From Candidatus Electrothrix gigas (lineage in GTDB: Bacteria; Desulfobacterota; Desulfobulbia; Desulfobulbales; Desulfobulbaceae), in NCBI GenBank assembly GCA_022766165.1, contig QYLO01000012.1:1-63377 (forward strand): DNA of 63,377 bases, read 5' to 3'. Under the pieces are notes generated by a model. The model did not search any database. It saw nothing but the letters and a program-made list of their open reading frames with translations, and was not told the origin of the DNA. This document shows positions 8,798 to 17,138 of the stretch, piece after piece (position 1 is the first letter of the stretch; the number at the start of each line of letters is the position of its first letter). The translations under genes and the position numbers were made by a program.

Positions 8798-9150
8798 CTC
8801 GCTATACTCCTATACATTGACTCAAAAGAGGAAGAAATAATTATAAAAATTGCAGGCTGTCATCTATAAGAATTTACGCTTCTCACCTTCTTGTGTCAAG
8901 GAAAAAGGAGCAGGGAAAGGCAGGGATAACTGAAACCCACTTCTCTTTTCTCAACAAAAAAAGAGATAAATTAGCCTTGCTAAAAATAATAATTTGTTTT
9001 ATGACAAAAGGTTATCTTGTACAGGGTTTAAGATACTATCGGGCATGGTATTTCGGTATGCTATTCCGACTTGTCTTTTCCTTTCTTCCGGTAGTATAAT
9101 ATTTCATTAATATGATGTCTGATGACATCTCATGCACCTATATTTTTTCT
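8798..9150. other. Divergent intergenic region between lptD and the radical SAM gene
   Basis: This AT-rich stretch of about 350 bases separates two outward-facing genes and should hold both promoters. A plus-strand promoter is listed separately. For lptD, a TATAAT on the minus strand at 8840-8845 lies about 40 bases before the GTG, but I see no good -35 box. Short open frames here have no ribosome site and no recognisable protein features. Confidence 0.5.
9071..9100 (+). promoter_or_regulatory. Sigma-70-type promoter for the radical SAM gene
   Basis: TTGTCT (9071-9076), an 18-base spacer and a perfect TATAAT (9095-9100). Transcription from here would begin near 9107, which leaves almost no leader for an ATG at 9112 but about 43 bases for the ATG at 9151. 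This supports the later start. Confidence 0.5.
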
Positions 9151-10134
9151 ATGAACCATATCTTTGGCCCGGTAAATTCTCGGCGACTCGGACGCTCCCT
9201 CGGAGTGGACCTTTTTCAGGATAAAATCTGCACTCTCAACTGCATATACTGTGAAATCGGCCCCACAGTTCTTCTGACCTGTGATCGAGCAGAGTACGCT
9301 CCTATCCAAAAAATCAAAGAGGAAATAGATGCCTATTGCCTAGATCAAGATCGAGTGGAAGAGCTGGACTTCATCACAGTAACGGCCAGTGGTGAACCGA
9401 CCCTGCATGTAGACTTTGGTCAAATTCTTGCGCATCTGAAAAAAACCGTTGCAAAACCAATTGCTGTACTGACCAATGGAACAACCCTGATCTCGGATCA
9501 GGTTCGCCAAGAGATATCGCAGGCCGATGTGGTCATTCCTTCGCTCGACTCGGCCCTGCCAAAAGGATTCAGGAAGATTGATCGTCCGGCAGCCTGTGTT
9601 GAGCTTGATCAGGTTATCAAGGGGCTTATCAGCTTTTCTCGTTCGTATACGGGAAAAATATGGCTGGAAATACTCTTTGCCCAAGGAATCAACGATACGG
9701 CTCAAGAAGTAGAGGCTCTTCGTCAGGTGGTCAAAAAAATAGACCTTGATCGCATCCAGCTCAACACAGTTGCCCGTCCGCCCTTGGAATCCTTTGCTCG
9801 TCCGCTGAATAAACAGCGTATGACAGCAATTGCCCAACAGTTTCAAGAGGATACCCCCTCCTGCCCTGTTGACCTGCTGGCTTTTCAAGCAAGTCAGGAC
9901 GATGAGCCGGAAGACCCAAAAAAGTTTTTTTTCAACCTTGATCGTGCAATGGATAAAAAAGCCTTCACGGTTAAGCTTATTGAGATGTTACAACGGCGGC
10001 CATGTACGGCTGCTGATATCAACCGTACCTTTCATCTAGGAGGTGCGGAAAAGGTTGAGTTCTTGCTTAATGCCCTTGTACAGGATGGACGCATACAAAA
10101 ACGAGTACATGAAGACAGAGTCTATTATCAGTAA
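9151..10134 (+). CDS. Radical SAM protein
   Basis: This protein uses a [4Fe-4S] cluster and S-adenosylmethionine for radical chemistry. The cluster motif CTLNCIYC (C27, C31, C34) follows a conserved N-terminal block FGPVNSRRLGRSLGVD, seen in a family of stand-alone radical SAM proteins of unknown substrate. A TASGEPTLH segment matches the usual SAM-binding glycine region. The last 60 residues look like a small winged-helix (TAADINRTFHLGGAEKVEFLLNALV), which is unusual and may bind nucleic acid. I prefer the ATG at 9151 because family members begin a few residues before FGPV; an upstream ATG at 9112 is possible. The gene stands alone. Confidence 0.85.
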   Translation: MNHIFGPVNSRRLGRSLGVDLFQDKICTLNCIYCEIGPTVLLTCDRAEYAPIQKIKEEIDAYCLDQDRVEELDFITVTASGEPTLHVDFGQILAHLKKTVAKPIAVLTNGTTLISDQVRQEISQADVVIPSLDSALPKGFRKIDRPAACVELDQVIKGLISFSRSYTGKIWLEILFAQGINDTAQEVEALRQVVKKIDLDRIQLNTVARPPLESFARPLNKQRMTAIAQQFQEDTPSCPVDLLAFQASQDDEPEDPKKFFFNLDRAMDKKAFTVKLIEMLQRRPCTAADINRTFHLGGAEKVEFLLNALVQDGRIQKRVHEDRVYYQ

Positions 10135-10278
10135 GCACAGTATCAAATAGACACAGAGACACAGAGACACAGGTAAACATGCCTCCCATCTCCAGATTCA
10201 AGGTGCTTTATAACGTATTGTTAAGCAAAAACTTATATTGTTTTTATATTGTTTATTTCAGAGTAGGAAGAGTGCATC

Positions 10279-12489
10279 ATGACCAATGAGACAAAAAAAG
10301 AGACCAACAACCAATCGGAAACCAAAGAGATCCGCAAGGTAACAACCGGTGCTTGGTGGAAAAATATTAAAAAGAAAAAAGCCACCACGAAAACCTTGGA
10401 AAGTGAGCCAGTAAAAAAAACGGTTCAGACAAAACCAGCTTCTCCTGAGAAACCGCAACCAGCCACAGCTCAACAGGTTAAACCTACTAAGTCTGCTAAG
10501 TCTACTAAGATTACTAAAACAGCTACGAAAGCGGGTACAAAAGCGGCTACAAAAAAAGCTCCTCATAGAGAAGTTACTCAGGAGGATCAGGCTCAACCAG
10601 CCAAGTTGACTGAGGAAGCTCAATCCCCCCAATCTGTCCAGCCTGTTAAACCTGCCAAGCCGAGTAAGCAATCAGACAAATCCTCTCAGGAAAACTCTCA
10701 GGAAAAAACAACACCCGCCAAAAAACAGCAATCCCCCCCTGTACCTCCTATTAAACAGACAACACCAGCCAAACAGACCCAAGCTGTTCATACCAAGGAG
10801 GAAAAGAAAAAGCCAGCTCGTAGCTCTCGGAAAAAAGGTCAGCAACCTGCCCGTTCTCAACAAGACAACAGGGAACACGAGATAAAAGAGGCAAAAGAAG
10901 CTGGAAAAGCTGGAGAGGCTGGAAAAAAGGACGAACCCAAAAAGGAACAGACAACAAAAGAAAGCAGGCAGCAACCAGCTTCAAAACAAAAAATCCGGCT
11001 GTTGATTAATGCAGAGGAACCAGAAGAGTGCCGCATTGCCCAAATGGAAGACGGTCGACTGGAATCTTTTCATGTCAACACCGTGGTTCGTGAACGCACC
11101 AAAAATAATATCTACAAAGGTCGTATTGTTTCCATTGAAGCCAACCTTCAGGCTGCCTTTGTGGAAATCGGCACTGGCCGTAACGGTTTTCTTCCCTTTA
11201 GTGATATCCATCCAGAATATTATCGACAGGATATTAGCGAACAAAATAGGAAGTTGATTAACCAGCAGCAGTGGAAAAAGCTCAAGATTGAAGATCTGAT
11301 CAAACGTGGTCAGGAAGTCCTGGTTCAAGTGGTCAAGGAGGTTACAGGCAACAAAGGAGCCAATATGACCACCTATCTCTCTCTGCCCGGACGTTGCCTC
11401 GTGCTTATGCCAGGCAGTGACAGTGCAGGCATTTCTCGCAAAATTTCTGGAGAACAACGACGAAGCCGGCTGCGCGAGATCATGTCTGGTTTCAATATTC
11501 CCGAGGGCGTGGGCTATATTGTCCGTACTGCCAGTGCGGAAATTACCAAAACAGCCCTGCAACAGGATCTTCGTTACCTTACCGGTCTCTGGAAGGAGAT
11601 AAAAAAACGGGGGCAGACCGCCTCTGCTCCGGCGCTGGTTTATGAAGATCAGGATACAGTACATCGCTTTCTCCGAGATCATTTTACTCAGGATATTCAA
11701 GAGATTATCGTTGATACAGAAGAGTCTTATAATCAGGTTAAACAGTTTGTTGACCTGCTCCCAGCCCGCCAAAAAAAGGTGCAGGTAAAACTGCATCGTG
11801 GGGCCAAGCCGATTTTTAATCAGAATAATATTGAAGAACAGATTGAGTCTATCTATCAGCCCCAGGTGCAACTGCCTTCGGGTGGGTCCATTGTGATTGA
11901 CCCCACTGAGGCCCTCGTGGCCATTGATGTCAACTCCGGGCGTACCTCGCAAAAGGGTGATTTTGAAAAATCTATCTTTCTTGCTAATATGGAGGCCGCA
12001 GAGGAGCTGGCCCGTCAACTTCGCCTGCGGGATCTGGGCGGTTTGATTGTGGTGGACTTCATTGATATGCGCAGTAAGAACAATATTAAAGAGGTGGAAA
12101 AGCAGGTTAAGAATGCCATGAAACGAGATAAGGCCAAGGTGGATATCAGTCGAATCTCCCGCTTTGGCCTCATGCAGATCTCCCGTCAAAAGATGGGAGC
12201 GCCCATTGAAAAAGGCAGTTATCGCCGTTGTGTACATTGCGAAGGACGGGGTTTGGTTCGCTCTGTGGAAACGCTTGCCCTGTATTATCTCCGTCGTATC
12301 CAAACCGGCGTGGCACGCAAAAAAATCAAGCGGGTCGAGGCCACCCTGCCCCTAGAAGTTGGTCAGTACCTGCTTAATCAAAAACGGGCCGAGATCATGG
12401 AGCTAGAAAGTAAGCATCAGGCAGGCATTATTATTCTGCCTAACCCGGAGATGAAACCAAGCGAGAATAACATTCGCTTTCTTTCCTGA
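10279..12489 (+). CDS. Ribonuclease E/G with a long N-terminal basic extension
   Basis: This endoribonuclease cuts single-stranded A/U-rich RNA during mRNA decay and rRNA maturation. The catalytic half starts near residue 237 with an S1 domain (NNIYKGRIVSIEANLQAAFV). The DNase I-like site has metal-binding D550 and D593, 43 apart as in E. coli RNase E, and the zinc-link is CVHC (C651, C654). The first ~235 residues are low complexity, rich in Lys, Ala, Pro, Gln and Thr, and almost certainly disordered. In E. coli the scaffold tail is C-terminal; here the C-terminus ends soon after the small domain, so the tail is at the other end. moeA follows after 7 bases. Confidence 0.92.
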   Translation: MTNETKKETNNQSETKEIRKVTTGAWWKNIKKKKATTKTLESEPVKKTVQTKPASPEKPQPATAQQVKPTKSAKSTKITKTATKAGTKAATKKAPHREVTQEDQAQPAKLTEEAQSPQSVQPVKPAKPSKQSDKSSQENSQEKTTPAKKQQSPPVPPIKQTTPAKQTQAVHTKEEKKKPARSSRKKGQQPARSQQDNREHEIKEAKEAGKAGEAGKKDEPKKEQTTKESRQQPASKQKIRLLINAEEPEECRIAQMEDGRLESFHVNTVVRERTKNNIYKGRIVSIEANLQAAFVEIGTGRNGFLPFSDIHPEYYRQDISEQNRKLINQQQWKKLKIEDLIKRGQEVLVQVVKEVTGNKGANMTTYLSLPGRCLVLMPGSDSAGISRKISGEQRRSRLREIMSGFNIPEGVGYIVRTASAEITKTALQQDLRYLTGLWKEIKKRGQTASAPALVYEDQDTVHRFLRDHFTQDIQEIIVDTEESYNQVKQFVDLLPARQKKVQVKLHRGAKPIFNQNNIEEQIESIYQPQVQLPSGGSIVIDPTEALVAIDVNSGRTSQKGDFEKSIFLANMEAAEELARQLRLRDLGGLIVVDFIDMRSKNNIKEVEKQVKNAMKRDKAKVDISRISRFGLMQISRQKMGAPIEKGSYRRCVHCEGRGLVRSVETLALYYLRRIQTGVARKKIKRVEATLPLEVGQYLLNQKRAEIMELESKHQAGIIILPNPEMKPSENNIRFLS

Positions 12490-12496
12490 TAAACGG

Positions 12497-13771
12497 ATGA
12501 AGAACGACCCGGCTAGTATAGCGTATTCTCTCCAAGAAGCCCATGCTGTTATTGCCTCTGAGTTCAAGTTGTTGGAGGACCATGAACAGGTATCTCTTGA
12601 TCAAGCCTTGGGACGCATTAATGCGGTAACTCTTTTTGCTGACCAGCCTGAACCCTCCTACTCGCAATCAACCCGAGATGGTTTTGCGCTTGCCGGGCAG
12701 CCTTATTCTCTCTCTTCTCCCCATACATCTTTTGCTGAATTCCAGATAAGCGGAGAAAAAGCTGCTGGCTGTACAGAAGAACAAGAGCTTCAGCCAGGGC
12801 AGGCGTACAGAATAATGACAGGGGCCATGCTACCACGTCATACTGCTCGGGTTGTGCCTTTTGAGATGTGTCTGGAAAGAGGGTCAAGCCTGTCTGTTCC
12901 TCAAGAGGTCTTGCGTGAAGACCAGTTGTATATCCGTTTCCAAGGCCAGAATATTGAACAGGGACAACGCCTGATTACTGCTGGAACTCGACTCTGTCCA
13001 GACCACCTGCTTCTTTTAGCTGAAAATGGATCACAGCAGGTCAGGGTGTGTCGACGCCCGAGAGTGGCTGTGATCTGTACTGGGAATGAATTGATCAAGA
13101 GCGGGGAACAACTCCTTTGTGGTCAGAAGGTTTCCAGTAACGAGGTACTTCTGGCTTCGTTATTGCAGGAACAGGGCTGCTGTCTTGTTCGCTCAATACG
13201 AGTTAAAGATCATGTAAAGAGCATTGTTGAAGAGATACAAAAGATACTTGTTCAGGATAAACCAGATCTGCTCATCAGTACCGGCGGTACAGGTTCAGGA
13301 AAATTTGATCTGATAGAGCAGGCTGTTGTTTGCCTCCAAGGAAATCCTCTGTATAACCTGTTAAAAATTCGTCCTGGTAAATCGACATTATTTGCCAGGA
13401 TAGATGGTATCCCGCTCTTTGCCCTGCCTGGACCGCCGCCAGCAGTTCGCCTGCTCTTTTATGAACTCGTTGTCTCGGGATTAGATTGCCTCCAAGGTCG
13501 TGCAAAGGCAAAATTTGCCTCCAGCCAGCTAGAGGATGCTGTTCTCACAGAACCTGTACGCCTGCGTCGAACCGGATATCTTGCCTTAAAAGCAGCGAGA
13601 GCAAGCCTCTGCAATGGAAAATTACAGGCTCGCCCTGCACGGCCACTGGAACCTATAAACGCAATCATGCATCTTGCCTGTACCGCAGATAAAAAAAATA
13701 TGCGCAAAGAGATTGCGAAGGGGCAACAGGTGAAGGTACGGCTCCTCAGTTCTCTGAGGTGTCTGGCATGA
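12497..13771 (+). CDS. moeA: Molybdopterin molybdenumtransferase MoeA
   Basis: MoeA inserts molybdate into adenylylated molybdopterin to complete the molybdenum cofactor. Domain order is normal: the MoeA N-terminal and linker domains with STRDGFAL and RIMTGAMLP, then the MPT-binding domain with AVICTGNEL and the GGTGSGKFD loop, and a C-terminal beta domain. The loop usually reads GGxSxGxxD and the later motif LPGNP; here they are GGTGSGKFD and LPGPPPAV, so this belongs to a divergent branch. Start at ATG 12497, 7 bases after the RNase gene. Its stop overlaps sanA by four bases (ATGA). No other cofactor gene is nearby. Confidence 0.9.
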   Translation: MKNDPASIAYSLQEAHAVIASEFKLLEDHEQVSLDQALGRINAVTLFADQPEPSYSQSTRDGFALAGQPYSLSSPHTSFAEFQISGEKAAGCTEEQELQPGQAYRIMTGAMLPRHTARVVPFEMCLERGSSLSVPQEVLREDQLYIRFQGQNIEQGQRLITAGTRLCPDHLLLLAENGSQQVRVCRRPRVAVICTGNELIKSGEQLLCGQKVSSNEVLLASLLQEQGCCLVRSIRVKDHVKSIVEEIQKILVQDKPDLLISTGGTGSGKFDLIEQAVVCLQGNPLYNLLKIRPGKSTLFARIDGIPLFALPGPPPAVRLLFYELVVSGLDCLQGRAKAKFASSQLEDAVLTEPVRLRRTGYLALKAARASLCNGKLQARPARPLEPINAIMHLACTADKKNMRKEIAKGQQVKVRLLSSLRCLA

Positions 13772-14442
13772 AAATACGGAAAAAACAAGGGGAGAACAAG
13801 AAATGTTGTAGTTGTACAAGGCGTTGTTGCCTCCTGGTTGTATTTTTATTTTTGCTCGTTGCTGCTCTCCTGATTCCTCATGCAATGATCAGGAGCTATG
13901 GACGCTACAGTTTTGATCGCCTTGATACAATTCCTCCGGTATACTGCGCTGTTCTCTTGGGTACCTCTAAATATCTGCACGGGGGAAAAAAGAACCTCTA
14001 TTATAGGTACAGGATAGAGGCGGCAATACGACTGTATGTCAATGGCAGATGCAGGAAAATTATAGTTTCCGGTGATAATGGCACAAAATACTATAATGAA
14101 CCAAGAGCGATGAAAGAGGATTTGATAAGGGCAGGTGTGCGAGAAAAGGATATAATCAGTGATTATGCAGGATTTAGAACCCTTGATTCAATTATCCGGT
14201 TTAAAAAAGTTTTTGGACAGCAGCAAGGGATTGTTATTTCTCAGAAGTTTCATAATGAACGGGCTATCTATATTGGCAGATCCTATGGCATCGAGTTGTA
14301 TGGCTATAATGCACTGGATGTCGATTTTTACAGTGGATTCAAGACAAGGTTACGTGAGGTCTTTTCCAGGATTGTCTGTGTGTTGGATGTGGAACTGCTG
14401 CATACGGGTCCAAAGTTTTTAGGAAAAAAGATCAAGGTTTGA
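13768..14442 (+). CDS. sanA: SanA/DUF218-family membrane protein
   Basis: A 224-residue protein with one N-terminal membrane helix (about 20-38) and a periplasmic DUF218 domain like SanA of E. coli, which affects envelope permeability to vancomycin at high temperature. Family blocks are clear: VLLGTSKYL, YRIEAAIRLY, VSGDN, YNEPRAMK, DYAGFRTLDS and QKFHNERA. The enzymatic role of the family is not known. The N-terminus before the helix is Lys/Cys-rich (KKCCSCTRRCC), which is unusual. ATG at 13768 overlaps the moeA stop (ATGA), with GAGGTG just upstream; a GTG three codons earlier is less likely. Confidence 0.88.
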   Translation: MKIRKKQGENKKCCSCTRRCCLLVVFLFLLVAALLIPHAMIRSYGRYSFDRLDTIPPVYCAVLLGTSKYLHGGKKNLYYRYRIEAAIRLYVNGRCRKIIVSGDNGTKYYNEPRAMKEDLIRAGVREKDIISDYAGFRTLDSIIRFKKVFGQQQGIVISQKFHNERAIYIGRSYGIELYGYNALDVDFYSGFKTRLREVFSRIVCVLDVELLHTGPKFLGKKIKV

Positions 14443-14488
14443 GCGAGACGTGCTGGCAACGGTGAAGACGAGTGAAGACTGAAGACAA

Positions 14489-14517
14489 TTGACTTTTTTG
14501 TTTATCTGCCGTAGATT
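14489..14517 (+). promoter_or_regulatory. Promoter of the DtxR-type regulator
   Basis: TTGACT (14489-14494), a 17-base spacer and TAGATT (14512-14517). It lies just before the regulator gene and shows that its transcription is separate from sanA. A transcript from here starts near 14524, so the TTG at 14517 cannot be the start codon from this promoter. Confidence 0.5.
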
Positions 14518-14570
14518 TGAATGACGTTACCGCTCATACCTCATACCAATACCGTATCTATGTCCGTATT

Positions 14571-15068
14571 ATGTCTGTATCCATGCCTTCTGAAATTAAA
14601 CTTACCGCAAGCCAGGAAGACTACTTAGAGGCGATTTATCATATTGTTGCCGATAAGATGGCAGCCCGTGCCAAGGATATTGCTGAGTACCTTGCCGTGC
14701 GTGCCTCTTCGGTTACAGGAGCATTGCGTACTCTGCGTTCAATGGGCTTGGTGAACTATGCACCCTATGATTTGATCACCCTTACAGAGGAAGGATATAC
14801 TGCTGCTGAGGAAATTGTCCGTCGTCATAAGGCTCTAGAAAATTTTTTGGTTAATGTCTTGGGAGTTGATAAGCAGGAGGCAGATGAAGCAGCCTGTAAA
14901 ATGGAACACTCTGTTCCCAAGGCTATTGTAGAACGTATTGTAAAGTATGCAGAATATGTAGAAAAATGTCCTAAAGGTGGGATCAGTTGGGAGTCTGGTT
15001 TTGGATATTACTGCAGGCACGGTTGTACGGACGAGAGGTGTCAGTACTGCAAGTATAAAGAAGAATAA
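14571..15068 (+). CDS. DtxR/MntR-family metal-dependent transcriptional regulator
   Basis: A metal-sensing repressor, probably for Fe2+ or Mn2+. The winged-helix DNA-binding domain covers about residues 11-75 (LTASQEDYLEAIY, ASSVTGALRTLRSMGLV). The dimerisation domain carries likely metal ligands H86, E90 and the C-x-x-E-H set C109, E112, H113, which is the DtxR arrangement and suggests iron. There is no SH3-like third domain. Instead the protein ends in a Cys cluster C148, C152, C157, C160, which could bind another metal or an Fe-S cluster. Start taken at ATG 14571; ATG 14583 is also possible. No transporter gene is adjacent, so the target is unknown. Confidence 0.85.
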   Translation: MSVSMPSEIKLTASQEDYLEAIYHIVADKMAARAKDIAEYLAVRASSVTGALRTLRSMGLVNYAPYDLITLTEEGYTAAEEIVRRHKALENFLVNVLGVDKQEADEAACKMEHSVPKAIVERIVKYAEYVEKCPKGGISWESGFGYYCRHGCTDERCQYCKYKEE

Positions 15069-15224
15069 CCTCTCCTTGCTCTTTTTTATCCCCTAACTTC
15101 CCTCTTTTTGCGGTTCTTCTGCGATTCTGAGCTTTTTTTCTTGTCATAGCTTGTTATTTTTGTGTATGGTGGCTATTCTTCCAAAAATTCGTGTTCGCTT
15201 ACAGGTGATTTGTCAGGCAGCAAA

Positions 15225-15740
15225 ATGAAAGTTCAATTTACAGATATTTCCAGAGTCGGTAATTATTATACAATTACAGATGATAACTGGCTTACCCAGA
15301 CAGGTTATCAGAAAAGTGCGCCAGTACGTGCGGAGTTGACGCTTATCCGAAAAAATGACACACGAGTTGAAGTTTGCGGAAGTTTAGATGCTGGGGTGTT
15401 GCTTGCCTGTGACCGTTGCCTTGCTGACTACAGTTTTGTTGTCCAGTCCAGCTTTCATTATATACTTGATGTGGCAAGCCAAGAGAGCAGTCATATTAAA
15501 GAAATTGAATGTACAAGGGCAAGTCTTGACATCATTCAGGTGGAAGAGCCTGTGGTTGATATTGCAGATTTACTTCGGCAGCAACTCTACCTGACTATAC
15601 CAAAGAAAAAAATATGCTTTCAGGAATGCAAAGGACTGTGTCCGCAATGCGGAACAGATTTAAACAGCAACGAATGTTCCTGTGCTACTGAAACAGGCAA
15701 CTCCCCTTTTGCTGTCTTGGCATCGCTGAAAAAAGGTTGA
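15225..15740 (+). CDS. yceD: YceD/DUF177-family protein
   Basis: A 171-residue member of the DUF177 family, almost always found just before rpmF; relatives are linked to 23S rRNA or large-subunit assembly. Cysteine pairs are visible: CDRC in the middle and CKGLCPQCG followed by CSC near the end, a likely zinc site. I use ATG 15225 (MKVQFTDI), which fits the family N-terminus. A GTG at 15162 would add 21 residues, but it lies inside a possible promoter (TTGTCA at 15141, TATGGT at 15165). It leads the yceD-rpmF-plsX-fabH group. Confidence 0.88.
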   Translation: MKVQFTDISRVGNYYTITDDNWLTQTGYQKSAPVRAELTLIRKNDTRVEVCGSLDAGVLLACDRCLADYSFVVQSSFHYILDVASQESSHIKEIECTRASLDIIQVEEPVVDIADLLRQQLYLTIPKKKICFQECKGLCPQCGTDLNSNECSCATETGNSPFAVLASLKKG

Positions 15741-15884
15741 GGAGTGGTAAGTTCTGCCTTGAACAGGCAACTCATACCCCCCTCATCCCTCTCCACTGGA
15801 AAGCTACTAGGAAGGGGAAAAAACAAGCAGTTTGTTCGATATTTTTAAAAATAACAGATTATTTTTTACTTCAGGAGGTAGGTT

Positions 15885-16073
15885 ATGGCATTACCAAAGA
15901 GACGACATTCACGCTCACGAACCCGCAAAAGGAGAGCGCATGATTTTTTAACTGGTCCCAGTGTGGGCCGCTGTCCCGAGTGTGGTGAGCCGAAAATGCC
16001 GCATCAGCTATGTTCAGGTTGCGGAACATATAAAGGAAAAACTTTTTATCAGTTCGGAGACGAACTCGATTAA
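15885..16073 (+). CDS. rpmF: 50S ribosomal protein L32
   Basis: A 62-residue L32 of the zinc-binding type: MALPKRRHSRSRTRKRR at the start, then CPECG and CSGCG, whose four cysteines hold one zinc. It is preceded by a strong AGGAGG. The 144-base gap from yceD contains a small hairpin (TGCCT-TGAAC-AGGCA) and no gene. plsX begins 17 bases after the stop, the standard bacterial rpmF-plsX order that couples ribosome and lipid synthesis. Confidence 0.98.
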   Translation: MALPKRRHSRSRTRKRRAHDFLTGPSVGRCPECGEPKMPHQLCSGCGTYKGKTFYQFGDELD

Positions 16074-16090
16074 CTGGATTAGGCGGAGCT

Positions 16091-17119
16091 GTGAAGATAG
16101 CCCTTGATGCAATGGGTGGAGATCAAGGCCCAGAACTCCTGATTAAAGGAGCTTGTCAAGCTCTGAGGAAGAACAAGGATCTTGCTGTGATTCTCCTTGG
16201 GCCTGGAGATCTCCTTGAACAACAGGTAAAGCAATACACTACTATTGCTAATATTGCCAGCGTTGATAACGTTATTGAGCGACTGTTTGTTGAACACGCC
16301 CCTGAGATAGTAGCGATGGACGAGTCTCCTGTGGAGGCCATCCGCAAAAAAAAAGATTCAACCATCATGCGTGGTTTTGACTTGGTGAAAAACGGGCAGG
16401 CAGATGCTGTGGTGTCAGCAGGGCATTCCGGCGCAACTATGGCGGCAGCTATACGCAAGCTAGGGCGATTAAAAGGGATCTCTCGTCCAGGGATTGCCAG
16501 TCTGTTTCCAACCCAAAAGAATCCGGTTATGCTCATGGATATTGGGGCAAATGTAGACTGTCGAGCGCAGCATCTCTTTCAGTTTGCCATTATGGCCTCC
16601 TCCTGTTCTGCGCTTCTCCAAAATAGAGCAAATCCTCGTGTAGGACTGCTCAGTATTGGTTCTGAGCCAGGAAAAGGAAATGCCCTGATCAAGGAAACGC
16701 ATGAGCTACTCCGGCAGAGTAATCTTAACTTTGTCGGTAATGTGGAAGGACGAGACGTCTACAGTGGTGACCTTGAGGTTGTGGTCTGTGATGGCTTTGT
16801 TGGCAATATCTCCCTTAAGATCAGTGAAGGGCTTGCTGAGGCAGCGATGCAGATGCTAAAAGACGAAATCATGAAGTCAATGCAGGCAAAAATTGGCTAT
16901 CTTCTTATCCGCAAAGCCTTTGCCGCATTCCGTAAGCGAGTGGATTATGCGGAATACGGCGGAGCACCTTTACTCGGAATTAATGGAATTGGTATCATCT
17001 GTCACGGCTCATCCTCATCAATAGCTATTTGTAACGCCATAGGCGAGGCTGCCAAGTTGGTAGAAAATAAAGTGAACGATTCTATAATGCAATCATTAGA
17101 ACAGTATACCACTGCGTAG
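16091..17119 (+). CDS. plsX: Phosphate acyltransferase PlsX
   Basis: PlsX converts acyl-ACP and phosphate to acyl-phosphate, the acyl donor for the first step of phospholipid synthesis. The start GTG-AAG gives the family N-terminus MKIALDAMGGD, and MDIGANVDCR and GFVGNISLK are present as expected. Length 342 is normal. The GTG start has GGAG very close, with AGG a little further upstream. It lies between rpmF and fabH and would work with the acyl carrier protein encoded at 22409. Confidence 0.96.
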   Translation: MKIALDAMGGDQGPELLIKGACQALRKNKDLAVILLGPGDLLEQQVKQYTTIANIASVDNVIERLFVEHAPEIVAMDESPVEAIRKKKDSTIMRGFDLVKNGQADAVVSAGHSGATMAAAIRKLGRLKGISRPGIASLFPTQKNPVMLMDIGANVDCRAQHLFQFAIMASSCSALLQNRANPRVGLLSIGSEPGKGNALIKETHELLRQSNLNFVGNVEGRDVYSGDLEVVVCDGFVGNISLKISEGLAEAAMQMLKDEIMKSMQAKIGYLLIRKAFAAFRKRVDYAEYGGAPLLGINGIGIICHGSSSSIAICNAIGEAAKLVENKVNDSIMQSLEQYTTA

Positions 17120-17138
17120 TTGTTGAGAGGAAAGATTT

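Noticed and set aside
8893..9099. Open frame of 68 codons between lptD and the radical SAM gene
   Set aside because: No ribosome site, no recognisable features, and it covers the promoter of the next gene.
10140..10172. ACACAGAG tandem repeat as a CRISPR or regulatory array
   Set aside because: Only about three short contiguous copies with no spacers; simple slippage is enough to explain it.
10981..12303. Long open frame on the minus strand inside the RNase E/G gene
   Set aside because: It mirrors a well-supported gene and its protein has no recognisable domain; codon bias of the true gene explains the opening.
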